Assembly: GCA_026400735.1 (NCBI GenBank)
Contig: JAPLOL010000108.1
Span: 1-44,370 of the forward strand
DNA: 44,370 bases
From: Alphaproteobacteria bacterium
GTDB lineage: Bacteria > Pseudomonadota > Alphaproteobacteria > Caulobacterales > Aquidulcibacteraceae
Reading direction: 5' to 3'
A program made the position numbers and the translations under genes. The notes beneath the pieces were generated by a model. The model did not search any database. It was not told where the DNA came from and saw only the letters and a program-made list of their open reading frames with translations. This document shows, one piece after another, positions 1 through 10,707 of this stretch (positions are counted from its first letter, which is position 1; the number at the start of each line of letters is the position of its first letter).

Positions 1-141
1 CGGGACGACCGCAACTGGAATAACGAAGATGACCGCAATTATCGCAATGGCCGCGACGGCCGCTTCGATGATCGCCGTGACGATCGCAACAGCCGCGATC
101 GCGGTGATTGGTTGGAAGGCGGACCGACACAACGCCGCTAA
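1..141 (+). CDS. C-terminal end of an Arg/Asp/Asn-rich protein (5' truncated by window)
   Basis: An open frame enters from the left edge and ends at TAA 139-141, giving 46 residues. The composition is extreme: repeated RDD, DDRN and GRDGR-like units, almost all Arg, Asp, Asn and Gly, ending in WLEGGPTQRR. Tails like this occur on alphaproteobacterial glycine-zipper or other secreted proteins, but the domain that would identify it lies outside the window. The codon pattern is typical of the neighbourhood. It converges on gor with 37 nt between stops. Function unknown; the coding call rests on the in-frame repeat character and on lack of any competing gene. Confidence 0.55.
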   Translation, partial: RDDRNWNNEDDRNYRNGRDGRFDDRRDDRNSRDRGDWLEGGPTQRR

Positions 142-178
142 ACGACGGCGCTAATGTGGAGCGACGCGAGGCGTCCGC

Positions 179-1564
179 TTAGGCGGGCGCCTCGTTGTCG
201 TGGCTGACGGCTTCGCCCATGAGGACGAGCTCTTCGGCGGCCGTTGGGTGCACCGCACAGGTCGCGTCCCACTGCGCTTTCGTGAGCTTTGCCTTCACTG
301 CCACAGCGGCGACTTGGATGATCTCCGGTGCATCGACGCCAGCAATGTGCACGCCCAACACCTGATCCGTCTTCACGTCGACGATCATCTTCATCAGCGT
401 GCGTTGCTCGTTGCCGGCGAGGATGTGCTTCATCGGCCGAAAGCTTGAGCGATAGATCTTGAGCTTGTGACCCTTCTCCCGGGCGCGTTCTTCTGTGAGG
501 CCAACGGCGCCGACGGGTGGGCGCGAGAACACGGCGCTAGCGACGTCAGCGTGATCGAACGCCGTCGGCGTATTCAGAAACTCGGTGGCGACGTAGGCCA
601 TGGCCTCGCGGATAGCTACGGGCGTGAGGTTCACGCGATCCGTTACGTCCCCGACCGCAGAGATGTGCGGCACGCTTGAGCGCGAATATTCGTCCACAGC
701 GATGGCGCCGCGATCTGTAAGCCGCACGCCGGAAGCTTCGAGCCCCATGTTCATCGTGTTCGGCACGCGGCCAACAGCCCACAGAACTTGATCCGCCTCG
801 ATGCGCATCGAGTTCGAGAGCTTCACAAGCTTGCGATCATCGGCCAGTGGCGTGAGTTCGTCGATGGTCGAGCCGCAGATGATGTTGACGCCGCTACGCG
901 CCAGCTCCGATTGCACGTGGAAGCGCACATCATGGTCGAATCCACGCAAAATGCGCTCACCACGATAGACCATAGTGGTTTCAACGCCGAGGCCGGAGAA
1001 GATCGTCGCGAACTCGCAAGCGATGAACCCGCCGCCAGCAATGACAACGCGCGACGGCAGGTCCTTGAGCAAGAAAGCGTCGGTTGAAGTGATACCCAGC
1101 TCCTGGCCCGGCGTTTCTTCGGGTCGGAACGTATGGCCACCAGTCGCGACGAGGATCTTGTCCGCCGAGAGGTAGCGCCCCTCCTTCACGAGCCAAACAG
1201 TGTGTGGATCGGTGAGGACGGCGCGGTCCTCAAAGAGTTCAACGCCGGCATTGGTGAGATTTTCGAGGTAGAGGCCAGAAAGCCGGTTCACTTCCGCCTG
1301 AACGGAATCGCGAAGCGTCGCCCAGTCGAAGCGCGCCCAATCCACCGTCCAGCCAAAGCCCTTCGCATCGCGGAACGCCTGCGAATACTCCGACGCGTAC
1401 ACGAGCAGCTTCTTCGGCACGCAGCCTCGCAGCACACACGTGCCGCCAACTTGCACTTGCTCGGTGATCGCAACCTTTGCGCCGGATTTCGCCGCTAGCC
1501 GCGCCGCACGCACGCCGCCCGAGCCCGCGCCAATAACGATGAGATCGTAGTCGTGTTGGGGCAT
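179..1564 (-). CDS. gor: Glutathione-disulfide reductase
   Basis: FAD-dependent pyridine nucleotide-disulfide oxidoreductase of 461 residues that reduces oxidised glutathione with NADPH in the cytoplasm. Visible motifs, in order: the N-terminal FAD-binding GAGSGGVRAAR, the redox-active pair C43/C48 in GGTCVLRGCVPKK, the NAD(P)-binding GGGFIACEFA, the second FAD contact AVGDVTDR, and the C-terminal catalytic HPTAAEE (H439, E444). Length is usual for Gor. The ATG at 1564 is preceded by a good GGAGG six bases away. It starts 15 nt after the purL stop, so the two are probably co-transcribed. The HPTxxEE ending and CVLRGCVPKK favour glutathione reductase over lipoamide dehydrogenase or mercuric reductase. 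Confidence 0.93.
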   Translation of the reverse strand: MPQHDYDLIVIGAGSGGVRAARLAAKSGAKVAITEQVQVGGTCVLRGCVPKKLLVYASEYSQAFRDAKGFGWTVDWARFDWATLRDSVQAEVNRLSGLYLENLTNAGVELFEDRAVLTDPHTVWLVKEGRYLSADKILVATGGHTFRPEETPGQELGITSTDAFLLKDLPSRVVIAGGGFIACEFATIFSGLGVETTMVYRGERILRGFDHDVRFHVQSELARSGVNIICGSTIDELTPLADDRKLVKLSNSMRIEADQVLWAVGRVPNTMNMGLEASGVRLTDRGAIAVDEYSRSSVPHISAVGDVTDRVNLTPVAIREAMAYVATEFLNTPTAFDHADVASAVFSRPPVGAVGLTEERAREKGHKLKIYRSSFRPMKHILAGNEQRTLMKMIVDVKTDQVLGVHIAGVDAPEIIQVAAVAVKAKLTKAQWDATCAVHPTAAEELVLMGEAVSHDNEAPA

Positions 1565-1579
1565 TGGCCCTCCAGGCGC

Positions 1580-3811
<2,232 letters not shown>

Positions 3812-3952
3812 GGCCGCGAGATAGCGTGTGTCGCTTGGGGCGGCAATTGGCCGTCCTGGCGCATCGGCGCAGGGCTCCTGCCCGGTGCAGAACGTGGCGG
3901 CAACTCGACAAGCGGCGGGGCCAGGATTACTCCCGATCTCAGGAGACTACTC

Positions 3953-4402
3953 ATGCGCGAAATTCCGATTTCTGAAATCCAGACCCTGGTTGGCCAGGAG
4001 ATCGGCGTGTCCGATTGGCTGGAGATCACCCAGGACCGGGTCAATCGTTTCGCGGACGCGACGGGCGACCATCAATGGATCCATGTCGACGTCGAGCGGG
4101 CGACCAAGGAACTCGGCGCGCCGATCGCGCACGGCTACCTGGTGCTCTCGCTGATCCCCTTCCTGGCGAAGAACATCGTGAGCTATACGGGCGTCTCGCG
4201 CGGCATCAATTACGGCTCGAATAAAGTGCGCTTCACCAACATGGTGCCGGTCGGTTCGCGTCTGCGGATGCGCGCCAAGATGCTTAGCTGCGAGCCGCGC
4301 GGCGGCGGCTACCAGGTGACGAACGAGTTCACCATCGAGATCGATGGCCAAGAGCGCCCGGCGTGCGTGGCTGAAGTCGTGTCGCTGGTTTTCCCGGGCT
4401 GA
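3953..4402 (+). CDS. MaoC-family (R)-hydratase (NodN-like)
   Basis: A single hot-dog-fold protein of 149 residues, predicted to hydrate enoyl-CoA thioesters. The hydratase-2 signature is seen as FADATGDHQWIH with Asp39 and His44, followed by GAPIAHGYL at residues 56-63. That layout matches the MaoC/NodN subgroup. AGGAG sits about 7 nt before the ATG, fixing the start. Its stop codon shares one base with the next gene's ATG (TGATG at 4400-4404), which suggests translational coupling with the PP2C-like phosphatase. The physiological substrate cannot be read from sequence; fatty-acid beta-oxidation or polyhydroxyalkanoate precursor supply are the usual roles. Confidence 0.85.
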   Translation: MREIPISEIQTLVGQEIGVSDWLEITQDRVNRFADATGDHQWIHVDVERATKELGAPIAHGYLVLSLIPFLAKNIVSYTGVSRGINYGSNKVRFTNMVPVGSRLRMRAKMLSCEPRGGGYQVTNEFTIEIDGQERPACVAEVVSLVFPG

Positions 4403-5235
4403 TGCTAACCTTCGTTGAGGCGATCTCCCTCGCCGGCGATCGTGCAAAGCAAAACGACGACACGCTGGGCTTTCAACAAAAGTCCGCGTGGGTAATCGAC
4501 GGCGCGACCGATCTTTCGGAAACGCCGCTGGCCCGCACTGCCTCGGACGCAAGCTGGATCGCGCAAGTTGCGAACACTAGTCTGAACGCGTGGACGTACG
4601 GCGATCTCCGCGAGGCGATCCGCGCGGCGAGTGAAACAGCGGCGAGCGCGTTTTCGTATCTAACGCGCGGACAGAACGTCGAGCGTTGGCAGTTGCCGAT
4701 CGCGTCGATGCTGATGTTGGCGGAAAATGAGCGCGGCGCCATCGAGGGAATTGACCTTGGCGATTGCCGCGTGTTCGCGCTCGACGCCAACGGCGTGCAG
4801 ACGGCCGGTGGTCACGAAGGCGGCGTCGACGACGAGATGAAGCTCGCGGCCTCGCAGCCGGACGCCGACAAGCCGCTGTTGAAGCGCAAGGCGGCGCTGA
4901 CGACGTTGAAGAGCAACCGCGCTGCGATGAACCAAGAAGGCGGACAGCGTTGGACGTTTGGGCTCCAACCGGCGTGCGCCGATCATGCTCGCAGCTGGAC
5001 GCTGACGCTTAAACGTCCAGCGCACCTGTTGCTCATGACGGATGGCTTCGCCGCGCTCACTGACCGCTACAAGGCCTACGAACCGGCGGCGCTGGTGAAG
5101 GCGGTCATCAATGTCGGTTTGCAGGAGTTGGGGCGCGAACTGAGGGCGATCGAGATGGCCGACGCTTCAGGATCACGCCATCCGCGCTTCAAACAGAGCG
5201 ACGACGCGACGGCGATTTTGCTCCGCCTGACCTAA
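4402..5235 (+). CDS. PP2C-like protein phosphatase
   Basis: A 277-residue divergent member of the PPM/PP2C metal-dependent phosphatase family. Recognisable elements: DRAKQNDD near residue 13 in place of RxxNEDA, WVIDGATDL with the metal-binding Asp33-Gly34 (normally DGMGG), GDCRVFAL around residue 120, LLLMTDGFAAL around 210, and SDDATAILLRLT at the C-terminus supplying the last metal-binding acids. No transmembrane segment or sensor domain is present, so it is cytosolic. The start overlaps the MaoC stop (TGATG) and has no independent Shine-Dalgarno, so translation probably depends on the upstream gene. The target is unknown, and no partner kinase lies nearby. Confidence 0.8.
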   Translation: MLTFVEAISLAGDRAKQNDDTLGFQQKSAWVIDGATDLSETPLARTASDASWIAQVANTSLNAWTYGDLREAIRAASETAASAFSYLTRGQNVERWQLPIASMLMLAENERGAIEGIDLGDCRVFALDANGVQTAGGHEGGVDDEMKLAASQPDADKPLLKRKAALTTLKSNRAAMNQEGGQRWTFGLQPACADHARSWTLTLKRPAHLLLMTDGFAALTDRYKAYEPAALVKAVINVGLQELGRELRAIEMADASGSRHPRFKQSDDATAILLRLT

Positions 5236-5277
5236 GCCGATTGACCCGACCCAATCATTCCTCGCAGAAGGCGATCC

Positions 5278-7467
5278 ATGAACCGTCGTGAAATTCTCCA
5301 GGTCAGCGCTGCTCTGCCGGTCGCCGCCCTTCTTCCCGCTTGCGCCTCAATGGATGCTCCCATGCCTGAAGCTACGCCGCCACTCGCGCCGCCTGTCGCG
5401 CGCATCGAACCGAAGACCATCACGCAGATCGGCCGCACGCGCGTCGATAATTATGCCTGGTTGAAAGACGACAATTGGCAAGAAGTGATGCGCGATCCGT
5501 CGCTGCTGAAAGCTGACATCCGCGCCTATCTCGATGAAGAGAACGCCTACCGCGAACAGCAGATGGCTTCGACCGCGGCCCTGCAGGAGCGCATTTATCA
5601 AGAGATGCGCGGGCGCACGAAGGAAGACGATTCATCGGTGCCGTCGCCGGATGGGCCGTGGGAATATTATCGCCGCTTCGAAACCGGCGCGCAGCATCCG
5701 AAGTTCGCGCGTCGGCCGCGCGGCGGCGGCGTCGAACAAGTGCTGATCGATGTCGACGCGCAAGCGCACGGCAAGACGTTCTACAAAGTCATCGCCGCCC
5801 AGCACTCGCCGGACCACGCGCTGTTTGCGTACGCCGTCGATGAGCAAGGCTCAGAGATCTACACGGTTTACGTCAAAGACCTCGCGACGGGACAAACGTT
5901 GGCCTCGCACGTCAGCGATTGCACCGGCGATTTTTGCTGGTCGCCGGATTCGCGTCACATCTTCTGGACTTTCCGAGACAACAATGGCCGGCCGGCCAAA
6001 ATCTATCGCCGTCCCGCGCGCGGCGGCGAAGATGTGCTCGTGTACGACGAGCCCGATGATGGCTTTTTCCTCAGCGTCGGCCCGACCGAGAGCGAGGAAT
6101 TCATTCTGATCAGCGCGGGCAACGGCAGCCAGTCAGAATACTATACCATTCCCGCCGCCAACCCCACCGCAACGCCGACGCTCTTCAGCGTGCGCGAGCC
6201 GGACATGCTCTACACCCCGACGCACTGGGATGGCCGCTGGTACATCGTCACTAACGCTGACGGTGCGGTCGACTTCAAGATCGCAACAGCGGAGCCAGGT
6301 CGCACGGCGCGCGCGCACTGGCGCGAGTTCACGGCGCACGAAGCGGGCCGTTACATTCTCGGCCTAACCGCCACGAAGGATTATCTCATTCGCTCCGAGC
6401 GCGTGAACGCGTTGCCGCGCATCGTGATCCGCCATCGCGGCGACGGCGCCGAGCACGACATCTCACTGCTTGAGCAGGCCTACAATATCGAAGTTGCGGG
6501 CGGGTACGAGTTCGACACCGCGACTCTGCGTTACGTCTACGAGTCGCCGACCACGCCGCTGAAGTGGTTCGACTACGACATGGGCGCGAAGACGCAGGTG
6601 CTGCGAAAAACGCAAGAAATCCCATCAGGGCACAATCCGGACGACTATCTCACCGGCCGCTTCTTCGCGACGTCGAGCGACGGCAAGCGCATCCCGATCA
6701 CAGTGCTCTACCGCCGCGGCACACCGCTCAACGGCACTGCGCCGCTCTATCTTTACGGTTACGGCTCGTACGGCATCTCGATGGATGCGGACTTCTCGAT
6801 CCGCCGTTTCAGTCTTGTCGATCGCGGCTGGATCTACGCCCTCGCGCACGTGCGCGGCGGTTCAGAGATGGGTTTCAGCTGGTTCCAGGACGGCCGCCGC
6901 TTCAACAAGCGCAACACATTCACGGACTTCGTCACCGTTGCCGAAGAACTGATCGGCGCAGGCTATGGCCGGCCGGGCAATATCGTTTGCGAAGGACGCT
7001 CCGCTGGCGGCTTGCTGATGGGCGCGATCAACAACATGCGGCCTGATCTTTGGGCTGGCGTGATCGGCGGCGTGCCGTTCATCGATGTGATCAACACGAT
7101 GAGCGACACCTCACTGCCGCTGACCCCACCAGAATGGCCCGAATGGGGCAACCCGCTCGAGGACGTCGCTGCGTACGATTACATGGCCTCGTACTGCCCC
7201 TACACGAATGTGACGGCGAAGGCTTATCCCGCTGTGCTTTCAACGGGCGGCCTCACCGATCCGCGTGTCACGTATTGGGAGCCGGCAAAGTGGGTGGCGA
7301 AACTTCGTCCGCACACGACAAGCGGCAAACCGATCTTGCTGAAAATGAACATGGGCGCGGGCCATGCTGGCAGCGCGGGTCGCTTCGAGTATCTGCGCGA
7401 ACTCGCGCACGACTACGCATTCGCGATCAAAGCGATTGGCGCGGAGGAAGCTGGCGGGCCGTTCTAA
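5278..7467 (+). CDS. S9A-family oligopeptidase (prolyl oligopeptidase / oligopeptidase B-like), lipoprotein
   Basis: A 729-residue serine peptidase with an N-terminal beta-propeller and a C-terminal alpha/beta-hydrolase domain. The catalytic triad is visible: Ser575 in CEGRSAGGLLMG, Asp661 in GGLTDPRV and His696 in MGAGHAG. The layout and CEGRSAGG are closest to oligopeptidase B, which cuts short peptides after basic residues, though specificity is inferred. The N-terminus MNRREILQVSAALPVAALL ends in a lipobox (LPAC, Cys22), so export and lipid anchoring are likely; the paired Arg could mean Tat export. AGAAGG lies 7 nt before the ATG. It follows the phosphatase gene by 42 nt on the same strand. 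Confidence 0.9.
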   Translation: MNRREILQVSAALPVAALLPACASMDAPMPEATPPLAPPVARIEPKTITQIGRTRVDNYAWLKDDNWQEVMRDPSLLKADIRAYLDEENAYREQQMASTAALQERIYQEMRGRTKEDDSSVPSPDGPWEYYRRFETGAQHPKFARRPRGGGVEQVLIDVDAQAHGKTFYKVIAAQHSPDHALFAYAVDEQGSEIYTVYVKDLATGQTLASHVSDCTGDFCWSPDSRHIFWTFRDNNGRPAKIYRRPARGGEDVLVYDEPDDGFFLSVGPTESEEFILISAGNGSQSEYYTIPAANPTATPTLFSVREPDMLYTPTHWDGRWYIVTNADGAVDFKIATAEPGRTARAHWREFTAHEAGRYILGLTATKDYLIRSERVNALPRIVIRHRGDGAEHDISLLEQAYNIEVAGGYEFDTATLRYVYESPTTPLKWFDYDMGAKTQVLRKTQEIPSGHNPDDYLTGRFFATSSDGKRIPITVLYRRGTPLNGTAPLYLYGYGSYGISMDADFSIRRFSLVDRGWIYALAHVRGGSEMGFSWFQDGRRFNKRNTFTDFVTVAEELIGAGYGRPGNIVCEGRSAGGLLMGAINNMRPDLWAGVIGGVPFIDVINTMSDTSLPLTPPEWPEWGNPLEDVAAYDYMASYCPYTNVTAKAYPAVLSTGGLTDPRVTYWEPAKWVAKLRPHTTSGKPILLKMNMGAGHAGSAGRFEYLRELAHDYAFAIKAIGAEEAGGPF

Positions 7468-7468
7468 C

Positions 7469-7519
7469 TTGGACCGCGGGCCTTCAAGCCCGCATGCGCG
7501 TCTGAAGACGGCGGTCAAA
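7469..7519. repeat. Cloverleaf-like extragenic palindrome between convergent genes
   Basis: The gap between two convergent stops contains nested inverted repeats. An outer arm GACC (7472-7475, weakly extendable to 7469) pairs with GGTC (7513-7516). Inside it are two hairpins: GCGGGC 7476-7481 with GCCCGC 7488-7493, and CGTC 7499-7502 with GACG 7507-7510. No T-tract follows on either strand, so a simple intrinsic terminator is less likely than a REP-like extragenic element or a factor-dependent end. Only one copy was noticed in the window. Confidence 0.45.
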
Positions 7520-7524
7520 GAGCG

Positions 7525-9156
7525 CTAGGCGTTTCTGATCCCGAACCAGCGGGCGCGGTGAAAGTCGCTGATGTTGTCTTCGTAGCCTGTGAGATCGGGG
7601 TGCACGAGGTTGGTCGAGTTGATGTAAACGCTCGTGCAAATCGGCGCTTCATCAAGCGCCAATTGCTCCGCACGCGCCATCATCGCGCCACGGCGCACAA
7701 CATCGAGCTCGAAATCGCTCTCGCGTACCATGCGATCGAACTCTGGGTTTGAGTAGCCCGGATAATTCTGTTCGCCAGAGCGTGTCTCCAACAAATAGAG
7801 ATAATTCTTGGCGTCGTTGAAATCGGCGGACCACGCGCCATCGCCAACATCGAAATTCTTCGCTTGCAAATTGGCGTAGTGAACCTGCGCCTCGACACCG
7901 CGCAATTCCACCGTCACCCACGGCGCGATCTGGCGCCAATTGTTCTGCACGATGACCGCAACGCGTGGGTTATCGCTGGAATTGCGATGCGAGAATTCAA
8001 AGCGCAGTGGATTGTTGGGGCCGAAGCCAGCCGCACCCAGAAGCCGCTGGGCTTCCTGCAGGCGCCGCTCCATCGGCCAGTCAGCCCAGCTATACCGCGC
8101 AGTTCCGGGATAATTCAAAATGCCGGGCGGCACGAGGGAATACGCCGGGTGCTCACCGGTGCGATAAATGTTGGCTGCCACCCAATCGCGATCATAGGCC
8201 ATGGCGAGCGCTTGGCGCACACGCACATCGTTGAACGGCGCTTTGGTGGTGTTGAACGAGAAATAATTGCACGTGAGATATGGCGCCACGCGCACATAGC
8301 CCGGCATCGCTTCCCGAAGCTGCTCAACCTGGTTTGACGGAAAGCGCGTCGACCAACCCGCTTCCCCACTTTGCACCCGGCGCGCGGAAGCGTTCACATC
8401 GTTCGACGGATAGAAATACAAATTCTCCATGACAACGTTGGCCGCGTCGAAGAAATGCGGATTACGTTGCAGGTGAACGATGTAGTTCGACCACCACTTG
8501 ATCAGCGTGAAGGCGCCGTTGACGACGATGTTGTCGGGGTGAACCCAATCGTCTCCATGGCGCTCAACGACATGCTTCGGCACCGGATACGCCGTGTAGT
8601 GCATGAGGAGTTGCGGCAAGTACGCCGCAGGGTGCTCAAGCTGAATTTCGAGCGTGAGATCATCGAGCGCCGTGACGCCGGCGGTGTCAGGCGTCATGCG
8701 CCCCGCCACGATCGCTTCGGCATTTTTTATGGGATAAAGAAGCGACGCGTAAACCGACAGATTGATCGGATCGAGAATGCGTCGGATCGCAAACTCAAAA
8801 TCGTGCGCATCGCATGCTTCGCCGTCGGACCATTGCGCGCGTCGCAGGTAAAACGTCCAGACGCGACCGTCTTCGCTGGTTTCCCAGCGCTCGGCCATGC
8901 CAGGGATCGGCTCTCCCTTAGCGTCCTCCGTCGTCAGCCCGACGAACATGTTGCCGATAATATTATTTTCCCACGTGCCGGTGGCTTTGTGAGGATCGAG
9001 CGACAGCGGCTCGCCCTGGTTGCAGATGTCGAGCGAGCGATTGGCCTTGTCGAAGCCTACAATCTGGCCGTTGGCGCAGGCGCCGAGCGTTGCGGCCGCC
9101 GTCAGCCCCCCTGCTCCAAGCAGAAGCCGCCTCCGATCGGTCCAAAACGCCGCCAT
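7525..9156 (-). CDS. Peptide ABC transporter substrate-binding lipoprotein (OppA-like)
   Basis: Family-5 extracellular solute-binding protein of 543 residues. It should capture peptides and deliver them to the OppBC-type permease encoded just upstream on this strand. The N-terminus has a twin-arginine-like TDRRRLLLGAGG and a lipobox LGAC, so it is predicted to be exported, possibly by Tat, and lipid-anchored. The family body is recognisable from LDPHKATGTWENNI and GMAERWETSEDGRVWTFYLR near the N-terminus and from FNDVRVRQALAMAYDR in the middle. An in-frame start 51 nt further up exists, but ATG 9156 has GGAG nine bases away and begins right before the Tat motif, so I chose it. Confidence 0.9.
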   Translation of the reverse strand: MAAFWTDRRRLLLGAGGLTAAATLGACANGQIVGFDKANRSLDICNQGEPLSLDPHKATGTWENNIIGNMFVGLTTEDAKGEPIPGMAERWETSEDGRVWTFYLRRAQWSDGEACDAHDFEFAIRRILDPINLSVYASLLYPIKNAEAIVAGRMTPDTAGVTALDDLTLEIQLEHPAAYLPQLLMHYTAYPVPKHVVERHGDDWVHPDNIVVNGAFTLIKWWSNYIVHLQRNPHFFDAANVVMENLYFYPSNDVNASARRVQSGEAGWSTRFPSNQVEQLREAMPGYVRVAPYLTCNYFSFNTTKAPFNDVRVRQALAMAYDRDWVAANIYRTGEHPAYSLVPPGILNYPGTARYSWADWPMERRLQEAQRLLGAAGFGPNNPLRFEFSHRNSSDNPRVAVIVQNNWRQIAPWVTVELRGVEAQVHYANLQAKNFDVGDGAWSADFNDAKNYLYLLETRSGEQNYPGYSNPEFDRMVRESDFELDVVRRGAMMARAEQLALDEAPICTSVYINSTNLVHPDLTGYEDNISDFHRARWFGIRNA

Positions 9157-9187
9157 AATCGTCTCCGCCTCAACCTGCTTGCGCGGG

Positions 9188-9217
9188 CTGACAAAGTTCG
9201 CCCGCAAAGTCTAGGAT
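9188..9217 (+). promoter_or_regulatory. Candidate sigma-70-like promoter for the 9246 gene
   Basis: CTGACA (9188-9193) and TAGGAT (9212-9217) are separated by 18 nt and sit about 29 nt upstream of the ATG at 9246. A 6-bp inverted repeat, GCGGGC 9183-9188 with GCCCGC 9200-9205, overlaps the proposed -35 and spacer and could be an operator. The region is the 89-nt divergent gap shared with the oppA-like gene. Matched by eye only. Confidence 0.35.
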
Positions 9218-9245
9218 GATCCGGCTTCCGACGGGAGGGGACTTT

Positions 9246-9791
9246 ATGCGCATCATCTTGGCCAGCTTGGCCTTTATCGCTTTGACTGGCTCGGTTGCGG
9301 CGCAGGAACAACAACCGACGCCTGACGTACTCAATCAAGTTTACGCGTGCCGCAACATCACAGACGAAGCCCAACGCCTCGCCTGCTACGACGGCGCCGT
9401 CGGCAATCTCCAATCGGCGCAGAATGCCGGCAATCTCGTCGCCGTCGACCGGCAGCGAGCGCAGGAAGTGGATCGCGAAGCGTTTGGCTTCTCGCTTCCA
9501 TCGCTCTCACGGATTTTCGGCAGCAACAACAGCTCCGCGAGCAACCCAAGTGCGCCGCAGTTCGAGCGCATCGATAACATCGAAATGCAACTGGCTAGCG
9601 TCACCTTGCGACGCAACCTACCTGCCACCTTCCGCATGACCAACGGTCAGGTCTGGGTGCAGATCGACGACGAGAACGCACGCAACGCGCGTGAAGGCGG
9701 CACGATCACCATCGAACGCGCATCGATGGGCAGCTACCTGATGCACGTCGAAGCGGGCGGTCCAGCGATCCGCGTACGGCGCCAGCAATAA
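9246..9791 (+). CDS. Secreted hypothetical protein with paired cysteines
   Basis: A 181-residue exported protein of unknown function. Residues 1-19 form a classical Sec signal peptide ending AVAA/QEQ-like at about residue 20. The mature N-terminus has Cys35 and Cys47 in VYACRNITDEAQRLACYDG; this 'C...I.....RLACYD' pattern is a common but functionally undefined proteobacterial signature. A Ser/Asn-rich linker (SNNSSASNPS) precedes a small beta-rich C-terminal part. GGAGGGG lies 5-9 nt before ATG 9246, so I reject the longer start at 9216. It diverges from the oppA-like gene and converges on the oppC-like gene, so it sits between parts of the transporter on the opposite strand. Confidence 0.8.
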   Translation: MRIILASLAFIALTGSVAAQEQQPTPDVLNQVYACRNITDEAQRLACYDGAVGNLQSAQNAGNLVAVDRQRAQEVDREAFGFSLPSLSRIFGSNNSSASNPSAPQFERIDNIEMQLASVTLRRNLPATFRMTNGQVWVQIDDENARNAREGGTITIERASMGSYLMHVEAGGPAIRVRRQQ

Positions 9792-9799
9792 GCTGGCGC
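9779..9799. terminator. Compact hairpin between convergent stops
   Basis: A perfect 8-bp stem, GCGCCAGC 9779-9786 with GCTGGCGC 9792-9799, encloses the loop AATAA. The loop contains the TAA stop of the plus-strand secreted protein, and the stem touches the TAG stop of the oppC-like gene. On the plus strand a CTCTTT run follows about 7 nt later; nothing T-rich follows on the minus strand. It is plausibly a terminator for the plus-strand gene. Confidence 0.5.
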
Positions 9800-10707
9800 T
9801 AGCGCTCTTTCGGATCGAGCGCGTCTCGCAAGCCGTCGCCTAGGAAGTTCAGCGCCAGCAGTGTGATCAGCATGGTCACGGCTGGCGCAATGAGCATCCA
9901 AGGCGCCGTCGTCATTTGATCCTTGCCGGCTGAAAGCAAGCTGCCCAGCGAAGTCAGCGGCTCTTGGACGCCGAGGCCGATGAACGAGAGGAAGCTCTCG
10001 GCGAGGATGATCACCGGAATATTCAAGGTCGCAAACACGACGACCGGACCCACGACATTGGGCACAATGTGACGGAGCACGATTTGAAGCGGTTTTGCGC
10101 CAGCCGCGCGCGCCGCCTCAACGAATTCCTTCTGCCGCAAGGAGAGCGTTTGCCCGCGGACGATCCGCGCCATCGTGAGCCACTCCACCGCGCCGATGGC
10201 GCAGAAGATCAGCACTAAGTTGAGCACCGGATCGTCGAACTGCACGACCGTCATCAGCACGATGACGAAGAACACGAACGGAATGGCGTAGAGCACGTCG
10301 ACGAAGCGCATCATCGCATCGTCCACCCAGCCGCCGATGAAACCAGCAATGGCGCCCCAGAGCACGCCGATGGTCAGCGCGACGATCGTAGCCGCCAGAC
10401 CCACGAGCATCGAAATGCCGAGCCCGAGGATGAGCCGCGCGACCATATCGCGCCCTTCAGTGTCCGTGCCGAGGATGTGCCAATCGGTCCAGGTCGGCGC
10501 GATGGCAACGCTGTCGCGGAAAATGGTGTCGTACTTGTGTATCCAAAGAACCGGGCCGAACACGGCGATCAGCACGAGGATGGCGACGACATAGAGGCTC
10601 GTCACCGCTGCGGGATTGCGCATCAAGCGTCGGCGCGCGTCTTCCCAGAGCGACCGTCCCTTCACAGCCTGCGGCTGCGGCGCGTCGTCGATCAGGATGT
10701 CGCTCAT
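9799..10707 (-). CDS. Peptide ABC transporter permease (OppC/DppC-like)
   Basis: A 302-residue inner-membrane permease of the OppBC type. After a cytoplasmic N-terminus (residues 1-35) come six predicted membrane spans, the first at LYVVAILVLIAVFGPVLW. The EAA loop that contacts the ATPase is EAARAAGAKPLQIVLRHIVP, followed by FLSFIGLGVQEP, a typical OppC ending. It overlaps the oppB-like gene by 4 nt (ATGA, 10704-10707), so the two permeases are translationally coupled. The binding-protein gene lies further downstream on the same strand, beyond an opposite-strand gene. No OppD/F ATPase genes are in the window. Confidence 0.92.
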   Translation of the reverse strand: MSDILIDDAPQPQAVKGRSLWEDARRRLMRNPAAVTSLYVVAILVLIAVFGPVLWIHKYDTIFRDSVAIAPTWTDWHILGTDTEGRDMVARLILGLGISMLVGLAATIVALTIGVLWGAIAGFIGGWVDDAMMRFVDVLYAIPFVFFVIVLMTVVQFDDPVLNLVLIFCAIGAVEWLTMARIVRGQTLSLRQKEFVEAARAAGAKPLQIVLRHIVPNVVGPVVVFATLNIPVIILAESFLSFIGLGVQEPLTSLGSLLSAGKDQMTTAPWMLIAPAVTMLITLLALNFLGDGLRDALDPKER

